Of a stretch of DNA of 34,753 nt, positions 8,407-16,982 are shown piece by piece (the stretch's first letter is position 1; every line of letters starts with the position of its first letter). The translations under genes were made by a program, and so were the position numbers. Below the pieces are notes generated by a model. It had not been told where the DNA came from. It made no database searches and worked only from the letters and a program-made list of their open reading frames with translations. This DNA is from an uncultured beta proteobacterium (GTDB lineage: Bacteria > Pseudomonadota > Gammaproteobacteria > Burkholderiales > Burkholderiaceae_C): the NCBI GenBank assembly GCA_903960915.1, contig CAJCCO010000057.1, positions 1 to 34,753 on the forward strand, read 5' to 3'.

Positions 8407-9801
8407 ATGAAGAAACCCAATCCACACCTCGCATCGGCCCAAGCGGCCGTCGGCTTTAGCTACAGCCGCCCCTTTTTTGAAGACCTGGTGGACACCGCCC
8501 TGGCGCATGCCAAAAAAATTGGCGCCACCGATGCCGGTGCTGAAGCCTCCGAGGGCTGCGGTCTGAGCGTGTCGGTACGCAAAGGCGAATTGGAAAACGT
8601 GGAGCGCAACCGCGACAAGTCGCTCGGCGTGACGGTCTATATTGGCCACCGCCGGGGCAATGCCAGCACGTCGGACTTCTCCAAAGCAGCGATTCAACAA
8701 ACCGTGCGGGCCGCCTACGACATTGCCCGTTTCACCGCCGAAGACCCGTTTGCCGCCTTACCCAGCGCGCGCGATGTGGCGCCAGCGTCCAAGCAGCGCA
8801 CCGACCTGGACCTGTTTTGCCCCTGGGCCATCACCAGCGAAGAGGCCGCCAAGCTGGCCTTGGTAACCGAGGCGGCGGCCTTGCAGACCGACAAGCGCAT
8901 CACCAACAGCGAAGGTGCCAGCGTGTCGGCGCAGCAGTCGCATTTTTTCAGCGCCCACACCCATGGCTTTCGTGGTGGCTACGCCAGTTCGCGTCATTCG
9001 CTGTCGGTTTCACCCATTGCCGGCAAGGGCCAGGACATGCAGCGCGACGCCTGGTACAGCTCCATGCGCTACCCCGGTGATCTGACTGCACCCGAAGCCA
9101 TTGGCCGCTACGCCGCCGAGCGCGCCCTGAGCCGTTTGCGCTCACGCAAGATTGCCACCACCGAATGCCCGGTGCTCTTTGAGTCGCCCCTGGCGGCGGG
9201 TTTGCTGGGCGCTTTTGTGCAGGCCATCAGCGGCGGTTCGCTGTACCGCAAGAGTACTTTTTTACTCGATTCGCTGGGCAAGCAGGTGCTGCCCAAACAC
9301 ATCGACATCATGGAAGACCCGTTCATCAAGCGCGGCAAAGGCAGTTCGCCGTTTGACGACGAGGGCGTGCGTGTCAAAGCGCGTCAGGTGGTGGAAGCCG
9401 GGCGCGTGCAGGGCTACTTTTTGAGCAGCTATTCGGCGCGCAAACTGGGCATGAAAACCACGGGCAACGCTGGCGGTTCGCACAACCTGATTTTGTCGTC
9501 ACGCCACACCCGCGCGAGCGACGACCTGGACGCGATGCTGCAAAAACTCGGCACCGGCTTGTTTGTGACCGAGCTGATGGGCAGCGGCGTCAACTATGTC
9601 ACCGGTGATTACTCGCGTGGCGCCAGTGGCTTTTGGGTGGAGAAAGGCCGTATCGCCTTTCCGGTGCATGAAATCACCATTGCCGGCAACATGAAAAATA
9701 TGCTCAAAGGCATGGTGGCCGTGGGCGCTGACACCTACAACTACGGCGCCAAAACGGTGGGTTCTATTTTGATCAACCGCATGAAAGTGGCGGGCAGCTG
9801 A
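8407..9801 (+). CDS. pmbA: Metalloprotease-family protein PmbA (TldE)
   Basis: A 464-residue member of the TldD/PmbA family. PmbA (TldE) forms a heterodimer with TldD that degrades or matures small peptides such as microcin B17 precursors and the CcdA antitoxin. Here ARKLGMKTTGNAGGSHNL and GLFVTELMGSGVNYVTGDYSRGA-type sequence identify the C-terminal family core. PmbA subunits lack the HExxxH zinc site that TldD carries, and none is visible here either. The ATG at 8407 matches the family N-terminus. No tldD lies nearby. The TGA overlaps the ATG of the lipocalin gene (TGATG), suggesting translational coupling. Confidence 0.93.
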   Translation: MKKPNPHLASAQAAVGFSYSRPFFEDLVDTALAHAKKIGATDAGAEASEGCGLSVSVRKGELENVERNRDKSLGVTVYIGHRRGNASTSDFSKAAIQQTVRAAYDIARFTAEDPFAALPSARDVAPASKQRTDLDLFCPWAITSEEAAKLALVTEAAALQTDKRITNSEGASVSAQQSHFFSAHTHGFRGGYASSRHSLSVSPIAGKGQDMQRDAWYSSMRYPGDLTAPEAIGRYAAERALSRLRSRKIATTECPVLFESPLAAGLLGAFVQAISGGSLYRKSTFLLDSLGKQVLPKHIDIMEDPFIKRGKGSSPFDDEGVRVKARQVVEAGRVQGYFLSSYSARKLGMKTTGNAGGSHNLILSSRHTRASDDLDAMLQKLGTGLFVTELMGSGVNYVTGDYSRGASGFWVEKGRIAFPVHEITIAGNMKNMLKGMVAVGADTYNYGAKTVGSILINRMKVAGS

Positions 9802-10358
9802 TGGGCCCTTGGCAGAGCCTCACACGCCGCCTCGGTGTGCTGCTGGGCCTGGGCGTCTTGTTGGCGTTGGGCGCCTGTTCCACGGCGCCGCCCGAGGGCA
9901 TCACCTCGGTCACGCCGTTTGAGTTGGCGCGCTATGAAGGCAAGTGGTTTGAAGTGGCGCGCCTGGACCATTCGTTTGAGCGTGGGCTGACCGATGTCAG
10001 CGCGACCTACCAGGCACAGCCTGACGGCAGCGTGCGCGTTATCAACCGCGGCTTTGACAGCAAAAAAGGCGAGTGGAAGCAGGCGAATGGGCGTGCGCTG
10101 TTTACCGGTGCGACCAACCAGGCCTCCTTGAAAGTGTCGTTCTTCGGCCCGTTTTACGGCGGCTACCATGTGGCCGCGCTGGACCCCGATTACCGCTGGG
10201 CGCTGGTGGTGGGGCCAAGCCGTGAGTACGTCTGGATTTTGGCCCGTGACCGCCAACTCAGCGCGACGCTGCGCCAGCAGTTGCTGGACAAGGCCGTGCA
10301 ACTGCGTTTGCCCACCGAGCAGCTGATCTGGGTCAGCCAGATGCGCGATGGCGGTTGA
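9801..10358 (+). CDS. blc: Bacterial lipocalin lipoprotein (Blc family)
   Basis: A 185-residue lipocalin. A signal peptide ends in a lipobox (LGAC, lipidated C26), so it should be anchored in the outer membrane. The lipocalin signature YEGKWFEVARLD (W49) follows. Later come the conserved IN(R)GF, FFGPFYGGYHVAALDPDYRWALVVGPSREYVWIL-type strands. E. coli Blc binds lysophospholipids and fatty acids and is linked to membrane repair. It is coupled to pmbA by a 1-nt overlap, an unusual partner for a lipocalin. Confidence 0.9.
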   Translation: MGPWQSLTRRLGVLLGLGVLLALGACSTAPPEGITSVTPFELARYEGKWFEVARLDHSFERGLTDVSATYQAQPDGSVRVINRGFDSKKGEWKQANGRALFTGATNQASLKVSFFGPFYGGYHVAALDPDYRWALVVGPSREYVWILARDRQLSATLRQQLLDKAVQLRLPTEQLIWVSQMRDGG

Positions 10359-10404
10359 GCGCAGACCCGCCCTCGGTTGATGCCATTTTCTTCAGGAGCC
10401 CGCT

Positions 10405-10686
10405 ATGAAAGCCATCTGGAACGACACGGTGATTGCGCAAAGTGACGACACCGTTTTGGTGGAAGGGAACCACTATTTCCCGCGCAGTGCGGTGAATCCG
10501 GCCTTTCTGCAGTTCAGCAACCACAAGACCATGTGCGCCTGGAAAGGCCAGGCGAGTTACTACTCGCTGCTGGTCAACGGCGACATGAATGTGGACGCCG
10601 CCTGGTACTACCCCGAGCCCAAGCCCGAAGCACAGTCCATTCGCGACCACATCGCGTTCTGGAAGGGCGTCAAAGTCACGCCTTGA
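10405..10686 (+). CDS. DUF427 domain-containing protein
   Basis: A 93-residue protein consisting of a single DUF427 domain. Recognisable are MKAIWNDTVIAQSDDTVLVEGNHYFP at the N-terminus, the TMCAWKGQASYYSL core and a C-terminal HIAFWKGVKV. The function is not established; structures show a small beta-rich fold. There is a good ribosome binding site (CAGGAG) before ATG 10405. It follows the lipocalin by 46 nt on the same strand and is convergent to umuC. Confidence 0.88.
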   Translation: MKAIWNDTVIAQSDDTVLVEGNHYFPRSAVNPAFLQFSNHKTMCAWKGQASYYSLLVNGDMNVDAAWYYPEPKPEAQSIRDHIAFWKGVKVTP

Positions 10687-10701
10687 ACAGCGTCAACCCA
10701 C

Positions 10702-11991
10702 TCAGGACGCCACGGGCAGTTCATCCCAGCGCGTGGTGTAACGCAGCGACCGTTTATCGCAGAGCATGGCCCAGCGCTGGGTGGTGCCGCCTACGGCTGG
10801 GCGCAAAGTGCCACGTCCATAGGTGCGGTTGAGGTGGTCCATGGCGGCCATCAGGCGCACCGAGCGGGCCAGCGCGCCCGGGTCGTCAAACAGCGTTTCC
10901 TGGCGCCGGGCCTTGTCCGACAGCAGCATGAGCATCACACCGACTTTTTTGTAGCGGTAGCCAGAGCGGTAAATTTTTTGCAGGCCGAGTTGTGCGGCCC
11001 GGTTCAGGGCCAGCGTGTCGTCGCTGGCGTCTGCCAAGGGCACCAGCAGGCCGGCGCTGTATTGGCGGTCACTTTCGCGGAAACGGTTGGTTTGCACAAA
11101 GACATAAACGGCCGCTGCGACCGAGCCCTGGGCGCGCAGCTTTTCGGCGGATCGGCTCGCATGCAGGGTCACGGCTTCGCGCATTTCCGGCAACGATTCA
11201 ACCGCTGTGCCAAAACTGCGCGAGGCCATGATTTGCTGCTTGCGGGGCAGCATTTCTTCCAATGCCAGGCAAGAGACGCCGCGCAGTTCCTGGCAGATGC
11301 GCTCCATCACCACACCAAATTGCGCCCGCATGCTGGCCGGCGAGGCTTTGCGCAAATCTTGCACCGTGTGAATGCCCATGGCTTGCAGCCGTTTGCCCAA
11401 GCGCCGGCCTACGCCCCAGACCTCGCTGACCTCGATTTGCTGCATCCACTGCACCCGCTCAGCGCGGGACAGGGCATGCAGGTCACACACGCCCTGAAAC
11501 ACCGGGTTTTTCTTGGCCAGGTGGTTGGCCAACTTGGCCAGGGTTTTGCTGGGGCCGCAGCCCACGCACACCGGCAACCCGGTCCATTGCAAAACTTGCG
11601 CGCGCATCTGCTCGCCCATCGACGCAGCGCCACCGTACAGGTGCGCCAGGGTCTCCACGCGCAGAAAACACTCGTCAATGCTGTAAACCTCCAGCTCCGG
11701 GGAAAAACTGCGCAGGATGGCGACCACCCGGTTGCTCATGTCGCCGTACAGGGTGTAATTGGACGAGCGCGCTTCAATGCCATGCTCTCTGGCTAGCTCT
11801 TTCATCTTGAACCACGGCGTCCCCATCTTGACTCCCAGCGCCTTCACTTCAGCCGAACGGGCTACCGCGCAGCCATCGTTGTTTGACAGCACCACCAGCG
11901 GCACGCCTTCGAGCTGCGGTTGAAAAACACGCTCACAAGAGACGTAAAAATTATTCACGTCGACCAACGCAAAAATGGGCGCGGCGGTCAT
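10702..11991 (-). CDS. umuC: DNA polymerase V catalytic subunit UmuC
   Basis: A 429-residue Y-family polymerase, close to the 422 residues of E. coli UmuC. The catalytic carboxylates are D11 ([14 protein letters not shown]) and D106-E107 (YSIDECFL). The helix-hairpin-helix region [23 protein letters not shown] is clear, as is the [21 protein letters not shown] segment. With UmuD' it makes error-prone translesion polymerase V. It starts 2 nt after the umuD stop and so is the second gene of an SOS operon. Confidence 0.95.
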   Translation of the reverse strand: MTAAPIFALVDVNNFYVSCERVFQPQLEGVPLVVLSNNDGCAVARSAEVKALGVKMGTPWFKMKELAREHGIEARSSNYTLYGDMSNRVVAILRSFSPELEVYSIDECFLRVETLAHLYGGAASMGEQMRAQVLQWTGLPVCVGCGPSKTLAKLANHLAKKNPVFQGVCDLHALSRAERVQWMQQIEVSEVWGVGRRLGKRLQAMGIHTVQDLRKASPASMRAQFGVVMERICQELRGVSCLALEEMLPRKQQIMASRSFGTAVESLPEMREAVTLHASRSAEKLRAQGSVAAAVYVFVQTNRFRESDRQYSAGLLVPLADASDDTLALNRAAQLGLQKIYRSGYRYKKVGVMLMLLSDKARRQETLFDDPGALARSVRLMAAMDHLNRTYGRGTLRPAVGGTTQRWAMLCDKRSLRYTTRWDELPVAS

Positions 11992-11993
11992 GG

Positions 11994-12470
11994 CTAGCCG
12001 TGCACGGCGTAACGGCGCACCACGCCCACCACCACCCCCCAGATTTGCAGCTCGGTGCCGTCTGTGAACGTGATGGGGGGGTAATGCGGGTTTTCTGGGT
12101 GCAGTTCCACACGGTTCTGGTGTTGGTACAGGCGCTTGATGGTGTAGTCGCCGTTCACCACCGCCACCACGATGTCCTGGTTGTGGGCTTGCAGCGCGCG
12201 GTCCACCACGACCTTGTCGCCGTCTTCAATGCCGGCGCCTTTCATGGAGTCGCCGCGCACCGTGAACATGAAGGTGGCCGACGGGTGGCGCACCAGGTAC
12301 TGATTGAGATCGAGCCCCTCGTCGGCGTAGTCGGCCGCAGGCGAGGGAAAGCCGGCCGACAAGCGGTGTACCAGCAGGCGGATGTGGCTCGCCTGCGGGC
12401 TGGGCGCCGCCAGGCTAGGGGCCTGCTGCAGCGTGTGTGGCAGGCTGGATGAAGAAAAAGCGGTGGTCAT
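11994..12470 (-). CDS. umuD: DNA polymerase V regulatory subunit UmuD
   Basis: A 158-residue LexA/UmuD-type protein. RecA-stimulated self-cleavage is expected at A39-G40 ([11 protein letters not shown]). The catalytic dyad is S75 (RGDSM) and K112 (YTIKRLY), spaced 37 residues apart exactly as S60/K97 in E. coli UmuD. The N-terminal arm is about 15 residues longer than in E. coli, with a Ser/Ala-rich start ([10 protein letters not shown]). UmuD' is the active partner of UmuC. Transcription should be under the LexA box at 12479-12498, only 8 nt upstream of the ATG. Confidence 0.95.
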   Translation of the reverse strand: MTTAFSSSSLPHTLQQAPSLAAPSPQASHIRLLVHRLSAGFPSPAADYADEGLDLNQYLVRHPSATFMFTVRGDSMKGAGIEDGDKVVVDRALQAHNQDIVVAVVNGDYTIKRLYQHQNRVELHPENPHYPPITFTDGTELQIWGVVVGVVRRYAVHG

Positions 12471-12478
12471 GGCTCAAT

Positions 12479-12498
12479 AACTGTATAAATATACAGTT
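12479..12498 (-). promoter_or_regulatory. LexA (SOS) box of the umuDC operon
   Basis: AACTGTATA-AA-TATACAGTT is a 9+2+9 inverted repeat containing the LexA consensus CTGT-N8-ACAG (12481-12496). It lies in the 82-nt gap between divergent umuD and the pseudouridine synthase gene, close to the umuD start. Repression by LexA and induction after DNA damage are expected for umuDC; an effect on the divergent gene is possible. Confidence 0.93.
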
Positions 12499-12552
12499 TA
12501 CAGGGATTGGGGCCGTGCTGCCACCGCAGGGCGCTTTGCGATACTTGGGGCT

Positions 12553-13299
12553 ATGCAGTTACAAGACATTCTTTATTCCCAGGGCTTTGGCACACGGCGC
12601 GTTTGCGCCGGACTGGTGCAGCAGGGCCTGGTGCTGGTGTATGAACCCGGCAACCCGCTGACGCCGGTCAAGTGCACCGACTCAGCGGCGCACTTTGAAG
12701 CGCCAGGCTTGCGCCTGCACGTGCAGGGCGTGGACTGGCCGTACCACGAGAAGGCGTACGTGATGCTCAACAAGCCCACGGCCACCGAGTGTTCACAAAA
12801 GCCGTCCACCTACCCCAGCATTTACACCTTGCTGCCCTCGCCGCTGCGCTTGCGGCCGCAAAAAGGCGCTGTGCAGGGCGTGCAGGCCGTGGGCCGGCTC
12901 GACCAGGACACCACCGGGCTTTTGCTGCTGACCGATGACGGCAAGTTCATTCACCGCATGAGTTCGCCGCGCCACCATGTGCCCAAGGTCTACGAGGTGA
13001 CCGTGAAGCACCCGCTGGATGAGGCGCAGGTCAGCAAGTTGCTGTCTGGCGTGGTGCTGGACGATGACCCCAAGCCGGTGCGCGCTGCGGCCTGCGAGGC
13101 GGTGTCCAGCCACCACCTGCGTCTGACCTTGACCGAAGGCAAATACCACCAAGTCAAGCGCATGGTGGCGGCGGTGAGCAACCGGGTGGAGGCCTTGCAC
13201 CGTTCACAAATCGGCGGGCTGAAACTGCCTGACGAGCTGGCGCCGGGCCAGTGGCGTTGGCTCAGTGCAACTGATCTGGCCTTGATTCAAGGCGGCTAA
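12553..13299 (+). CDS. rsuA: RsuA-type 16S rRNA pseudouridine synthase
   Basis: A 248-residue pseudouridine synthase of the RsuA/RluB/E/F family. The N-terminus (MQLQDILYSQGFGTRRVC) resembles an S4-like RNA-binding domain. The catalytic aspartate is D117 in VGRLDQDTTGLLLLTDDG. The later KVYEVTV and EGKYHQVKRMVAAVSNRVEALHR motifs fit RsuA, which modifies U516 of 16S rRNA. Assignment to RsuA rather than RluE rests on overall length and motifs, so the exact target is a moderate-confidence call. It is divergent from the SOS-controlled umuD. Confidence 0.85.
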   Translation: MQLQDILYSQGFGTRRVCAGLVQQGLVLVYEPGNPLTPVKCTDSAAHFEAPGLRLHVQGVDWPYHEKAYVMLNKPTATECSQKPSTYPSIYTLLPSPLRLRPQKGAVQGVQAVGRLDQDTTGLLLLTDDGKFIHRMSSPRHHVPKVYEVTVKHPLDEAQVSKLLSGVVLDDDPKPVRAAACEAVSSHHLRLTLTEGKYHQVKRMVAAVSNRVEALHRSQIGGLKLPDELAPGQWRWLSATDLALIQGG

Positions 13300-13308
13300 A
13301 ACCACCGC

Positions 13309-14085
13309 TCAAGCCAGGGGGGCTAAAAATGCGGTGATCAGTTGCGTGCTCAAGGCCGCTTGCTCCCGGTGCGGAGAATGGCCGCAGGCGCTCAAAGCGT
13401 GGCGCGTGATCTGCGCGGGGGGCAGCGCGATGTGCTCAATTTGCGCCAGACTGCCGTACGGGTCGTCCCGCCCTTGCAGCGCCAGCACCGGGGCGCTGAT
13501 GCTGCGGCACTCGGGGCGTATGTCAAAGCTGCGAAAGCCCGGGCTCAACCACACGTCGTTCCATTGCCAGAAGGCGCCGTCCACATCGGCATGAAAGCGC
13601 GCCAACCGTTCGCGCAGCACGCCAGACTCAAACGCGGTGCGGGCGGCTTCAATGGCCGTGATGGACACCGCTTCCACCATGACATGGGGCGCCAACACCA
13701 CGCAGGCGCTCACCGGTTCACGGCTGGCATGCAGCAGGGCGATGCTGGCACCGTCTGAATGACCCACCAGCACTGGGCGCTCAATATGCAGCGCCTTGCA
13801 CAGTGCAGGCAACACGTCCCAGGCTTCGGTGTGCAGGTAGTCAGGCTTCAGGCGCCCGCTGTGGCGCACGTCGGGCACGGGGTCGGACTGGCCATAACCA
13901 CGGCGCGAATAAACCCAGCCGGCGCGTCCCGTGGCCTGGCACAGCGCGGCGGGCCAGTCGCGCCACAGGGCCACGCTGCCCAGGCCTTCATGCAAAAACA
14001 CCAGCGGTGCGCGGTCGCCGGGCGTGGCGTGGTGGCCTACGGGTTGCACCTCCAGGCGCACGCCCTGAATGTCAAGAACGGTCAT
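13309..14085 (-). CDS. Alpha/beta hydrolase
   Basis: A 258-residue single-domain alpha/beta hydrolase with no signal peptide. The oxyanion region is VFLHEGLGSVALW, the nucleophile elbow G-H-S110-D-G, the acid D207 or D208 (LQGRDDPYG), and the base H236 (CGHSPHRE). The LHEGLGS pattern is common in a proteobacterial subgroup of uncharacterised esterase-like enzymes. Substrate unknown. It is convergent to the pseudouridine synthase (9 nt apart) and divergent from the beta-propeller gene. Confidence 0.88.
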   Translation of the reverse strand: MTVLDIQGVRLEVQPVGHHATPGDRAPLVFLHEGLGSVALWRDWPAALCQATGRAGWVYSRRGYGQSDPVPDVRHSGRLKPDYLHTEAWDVLPALCKALHIERPVLVGHSDGASIALLHASREPVSACVVLAPHVMVEAVSITAIEAARTAFESGVLRERLARFHADVDGAFWQWNDVWLSPGFRSFDIRPECRSISAPVLALQGRDDPYGSLAQIEHIALPPAQITRHALSACGHSPHREQAALSTQLITAFLAPLA

Positions 14086-14197
14086 GCCGGCGATGGTACG
14101 GCAAAGTGCGCACCTGCCCAGGCCGTTCAGACCGGTCAGACCGGCAGCCAGAGGGCTGGCGGCTACACTTGCGGCTCATCTTTATAAGTGGTTTCTT

Positions 14198-15190
14198 GTG
14201 ATTTTTACTGCCTGCTCCCGCCCGCTTTTCTTGCTTGCCTTGCTGCTGGGCCTGGCCAGTCCGGTGGTCTGGAGCGCATCTACCCCGGCGCCCATTTTTG
14301 TGCTCAATTCGCAGGACGCCAGCATCAGCGTGATTGACCCCGGCCTGTGGAAGGAGCGCAAACGCATTCCCACCGGCAAAGAGCCGCACCACATGTACCT
14401 CACGCCCGACGAGAAGTCGCTGGTCGTTGCCAATGCCTTGAGTGACTCGCTCTTGTTTTTGGACCCCAAAACGGCCGAAGTGCAGCGCACCGTGACTGGC
14501 ATTCTGGACCCCTACCAGTTGCGCTTCTCGCCTGACATGAAATGGTTTGTCACGGTCGCTAACCGGCTCAACCATGTGGATATTTACCGCTGGGACGGCA
14601 GCACGCTCACCCTGGCCAAGCGCATTGCCACCGGCAAGACCCCCAGCCACCTGTGGATCGACAGCAAAAGCACGGTGGTTTACGCCTCCATGCAGGACAG
14701 CGACGAGCTGGTGGTGGTGGATTTGCTGACCCAGACCCTCAAATGGCGCGGCAAGACCGGCCCCATGCCGGCTGACGTGTTCGGCACGCCGGACGACAAG
14801 TTCCTGCTGGTGGGCCTGACCGGCGGTGAAGGGGTTGAAGTCTATGACTTGACGGGCCCGGCGCCTAAATTGGTCAACACCCTCAAAACTGGCAAGGGCG
14901 CGCACGCGTTTCGCAGTGCTGGTGACAAGCGCCATGTGTTTGTCAGCAACCGGGTGGCCAACACCATCAGCAAGATCGACTATGTGGGCATGACCGTGGT
15001 GGACCGGTTTCCTGCGCCCAGCGGTCCTGATTGCATGGATTTGTCGGCCGACGGGCGCTACCTCTATGTGGCCTCGCGCTGGGCCGGCAAGCTCAGTGTG
15101 ATCGACACCCAGACCCGCAAGGTGGTGCGCCAGGTCAAGGTGGGTAAATCTCCCCACGGCGTCTGGACGCTGGACCATGCGCCGCGCTGA
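14198..15190 (+). CDS. Exported YVTN-family beta-propeller protein
   Basis: A 330-residue protein if started at GTG 14198, which gives a good signal peptide (IFTACSRPLFLLALLLGLASPVVWSA). The frame is open 43 codons further upstream but those residues do not look like an export signal. The mature part repeats beta-propeller blades with motifs such as IFVLNSQDASISVIDPG, HHMYLTPDEKSLVVANA, RYLYVASRWAGKLSVIDTQTRKVVRQVKVGKSPHGV. Members are periplasmic or surface proteins, often scaffolds; no enzyme activity can be assigned. It overlaps the next gene by 14 nt. A perfect tandem 9-mer TCAGACCGG lies upstream at 14127-14144. Confidence 0.85.
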   Translation: MIFTACSRPLFLLALLLGLASPVVWSASTPAPIFVLNSQDASISVIDPGLWKERKRIPTGKEPHHMYLTPDEKSLVVANALSDSLLFLDPKTAEVQRTVTGILDPYQLRFSPDMKWFVTVANRLNHVDIYRWDGSTLTLAKRIATGKTPSHLWIDSKSTVVYASMQDSDELVVVDLLTQTLKWRGKTGPMPADVFGTPDDKFLLVGLTGGEGVEVYDLTGPAPKLVNTLKTGKGAHAFRSAGDKRHVFVSNRVANTISKIDYVGMTVVDRFPAPSGPDCMDLSADGRYLYVASRWAGKLSVIDTQTRKVVRQVKVGKSPHGVWTLDHAPR

Positions 15191-16013
15191 CAGACACCCG
15201 ACTTATCGCCGACTGGCGGTTGGCGCTCTGGCGTTGACGACCGCTCTGGCCACCAGTTTGGCAGCTGGTTGGGCGCGAGCAGCCCCCCCTGGAGACTGCA
15301 AAAACCCGCTGTACCTGACCTTCGATACCGGCCACATGGAGGTGGCACCGCTGATAGCCCAGGTGCTGGCGCGCCACCAGGTTCGCGTCACGTTTTTTGC
15401 GGCCAACGAGCGCACCCAAACCGGTGACGGCAGTCTGGGCAACCACTGGGCGCCGTGGTGGAAAGCCCGGGCCCTGGAGGGTCATGAATTTGCCTCCCAC
15501 ACCTACAACCATATGTACTGGCGCGCTGATTTGCCCGAGCCGGGCCGCTTTCGCATGCGGCCCACCGCCGGAGCGCAAGTTGGGCAAAACCTGGTGCTCG
15601 ATACCCCGGCCTACTGCGCCGAGTTGAACCAGGCGGCGCAGCGCTTGCAGGACATCACCGGTCAAGCGCCCTTGCCCCTGTTTCGCGCCCCCGGTGGCAA
15701 GACCTCGCCCCAGCTGCTGGCGGCGGCCAAGTCTTGCGGCTATGCGCATGTGGCTTGGGCGCCCGCAGGCTTTTTGGGCGATGAGCTCGCCAGCGAGCAG
15801 TTCAGTAACCCGGCCTTGCTCAACAAAGCCCTGCGCGACATTCGCCGGGGCGATATTTTGATGGCCCACCTGGGCATTTGGTCGCGCAAGGACGCTTGGG
15901 CGCCCGCCGTGCTGGAGCCGCTGATCACCGGCTTGCAGGCCAAAGGATTTTGTTTTGAGACGCTGCGCACCCACCCCGCCTACCGGGCCTGGGTCGGTGC
16001 TCAGGCACGCTGA
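15177..16013 (+). CDS. Exported NodB-like polysaccharide deacetylase
   Basis: A 278-residue protein with a signal peptide (basic start, then LAVGALALTTALATSLAAGWARA, cleavage near residue 36). NodB-fold landmarks are TFDTGH (48-53), the zinc-binding H108-x3-H112 (SHTYNH), RAPGGK (170-175) and DILMAH231. In the first motif the second Asp of the usual TFDDGP is Thr, while the catalytic-base Asp D50 remains. PdaA-type enzymes also lack that second Asp. It should remove N-acetyl groups from a periplasmic glycan such as peptidoglycan, or be a variant. It starts inside the beta-propeller gene, so the two are probably co-translated. Confidence 0.85.
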   Translation: MRRADRHPTYRRLAVGALALTTALATSLAAGWARAAPPGDCKNPLYLTFDTGHMEVAPLIAQVLARHQVRVTFFAANERTQTGDGSLGNHWAPWWKARALEGHEFASHTYNHMYWRADLPEPGRFRMRPTAGAQVGQNLVLDTPAYCAELNQAAQRLQDITGQAPLPLFRAPGGKTSPQLLAAAKSCGYAHVAWAPAGFLGDELASEQFSNPALLNKALRDIRRGDILMAHLGIWSRKDAWAPAVLEPLITGLQAKGFCFETLRTHPAYRAWVGAQAR

Positions 16014-16025
16014 AAGGGGCCACCC

Positions 16026-16982
16026 ATGGACTTCTTGACCGACCTTTTTGCCAGCGCCCAGGGCGGGTTGTTCGAGACCCTGATTCAGCCCCTGATGTTC
16101 AATCTGGGCATGGGCAACTTGCTGGTGGACGGTTTTGATGCGACCGGCTGGTTGCTGGTGGGGGTGCTGCAACTGCTGGTGCTGGCTGGCCTGATCGGGC
16201 CTTTGCAAAGGCTGCTGCCGGTGGAGCCCGTGACCGACCGCGCCACGGTGCGTGTGGACATGCTCTACACCTTCATTCACCGGTTGGGCCTGTTTCGGCT
16301 GGTGCTGTTTTTTACCCTCGATCCGCTGTTCCACGCCGGCTTTGGCGCGCTGCGGGTGGCGGGGCTGCCCACCTTCAACCTCGACGCCTGGTGGCCGGGT
16401 GTGACCGACCTCGCCTGGGTCAGCCTGCTGATTTACCTGGTGGCCTTGGACTGCCTGAACTACTGGATTCACCGCGGCCAGCACCATTTTGAATGGTGGT
16501 GGCGGCTGCACGCCCTGCACCACGCCCAGCGCCAGATGACGATGTGGAGCGACAACCGCAACCATGTGCTGGACGACCTCATCAAACAAACCCTGGTGGT
16601 TGTGGTGGCGCAGTTGATTGGCGTGGCGCCGGGCCAGTTCGTGGCCATCGTGGCGCTGACCCAGCTCAGCGAGAGTTTTCAGCATGCCAATGTGCGGCTC
16701 TGGTTTGGCCGTCTGGGCGAGCGGCTGTGGATCAGCCCACGTTTTCACCGCTTGCACCACAGCGTGGGCATTGGGCATGAGTCGGCGGGCAGGCACACGC
16801 TGGGCGGCTACAACTTTGGCGTGCTGCTGCCCTGGTGGGACATGCTGTTTGGCACGGCCAACTTCGAGCGCCGGTTTGATGCCACGGGCGTGCGCGATCA
16901 AATTGAGCAGGGGCGCAATTACGGTGCTGGCTTTTGGGCGCAACAGTGGCAGGGGCTCAAACGGCTGGTGGGGCGTGCCTGA
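16026..16982 (+). CDS. Sterol desaturase/fatty acid hydroxylase-family membrane protein
   Basis: A 318-residue integral membrane protein of the di-iron hydroxylase superfamily. The histidine boxes are H149-R-G-Q-H153-H (WIHRGQHH), H162-A-L-H165-H and H241-R-L-H244-H (FHRLHH), with further histidines at H220 and H251. Several hydrophobic helices occur before and between the boxes. Members use O2 and two iron ions to hydroxylate or desaturate lipids; the lipid here is unknown. It follows the deacetylase by 12 nt and its TGA overlaps the next ATG (TGATG). Confidence 0.9.
   Translation: MDFLTDLFASAQGGLFETLIQPLMFNLGMGNLLVDGFDATGWLLVGVLQLLVLAGLIGPLQRLLPVEPVTDRATVRVDMLYTFIHRLGLFRLVLFFTLDPLFHAGFGALRVAGLPTFNLDAWWPGVTDLAWVSLLIYLVALDCLNYWIHRGQHHFEWWWRLHALHHAQRQMTMWSDNRNHVLDDLIKQTLVVVVAQLIGVAPGQFVAIVALTQLSESFQHANVRLWFGRLGERLWISPRFHRLHHSVGIGHESAGRHTLGGYNFGVLLPWWDMLFGTANFERRFDATGVRDQIEQGRNYGAGFWAQQWQGLKRLVGRA

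Noticed and set aside
10834..11796. 320-codon open frame on the plus strand opposite umuC
   Set aside because: umuC on the minus strand has all Y-family catalytic residues; the opposite product is Gln/His/Ala-rich without a domain.
14072..15178. 368-codon open frame opposite the beta-propeller gene
   Set aside because: Shadow of the plus-strand codon pattern; no motif, and the propeller motifs on the other strand are clear.
15135..16943. 602-codon open frame on the minus strand opposite the deacetylase and hydroxylase genes
   Set aside because: It is rich in Gln, His, Pro and Gly with no recognisable domain and lies fully opposite two clear genes. GC-rich codon bias commonly creates such antisense open frames.
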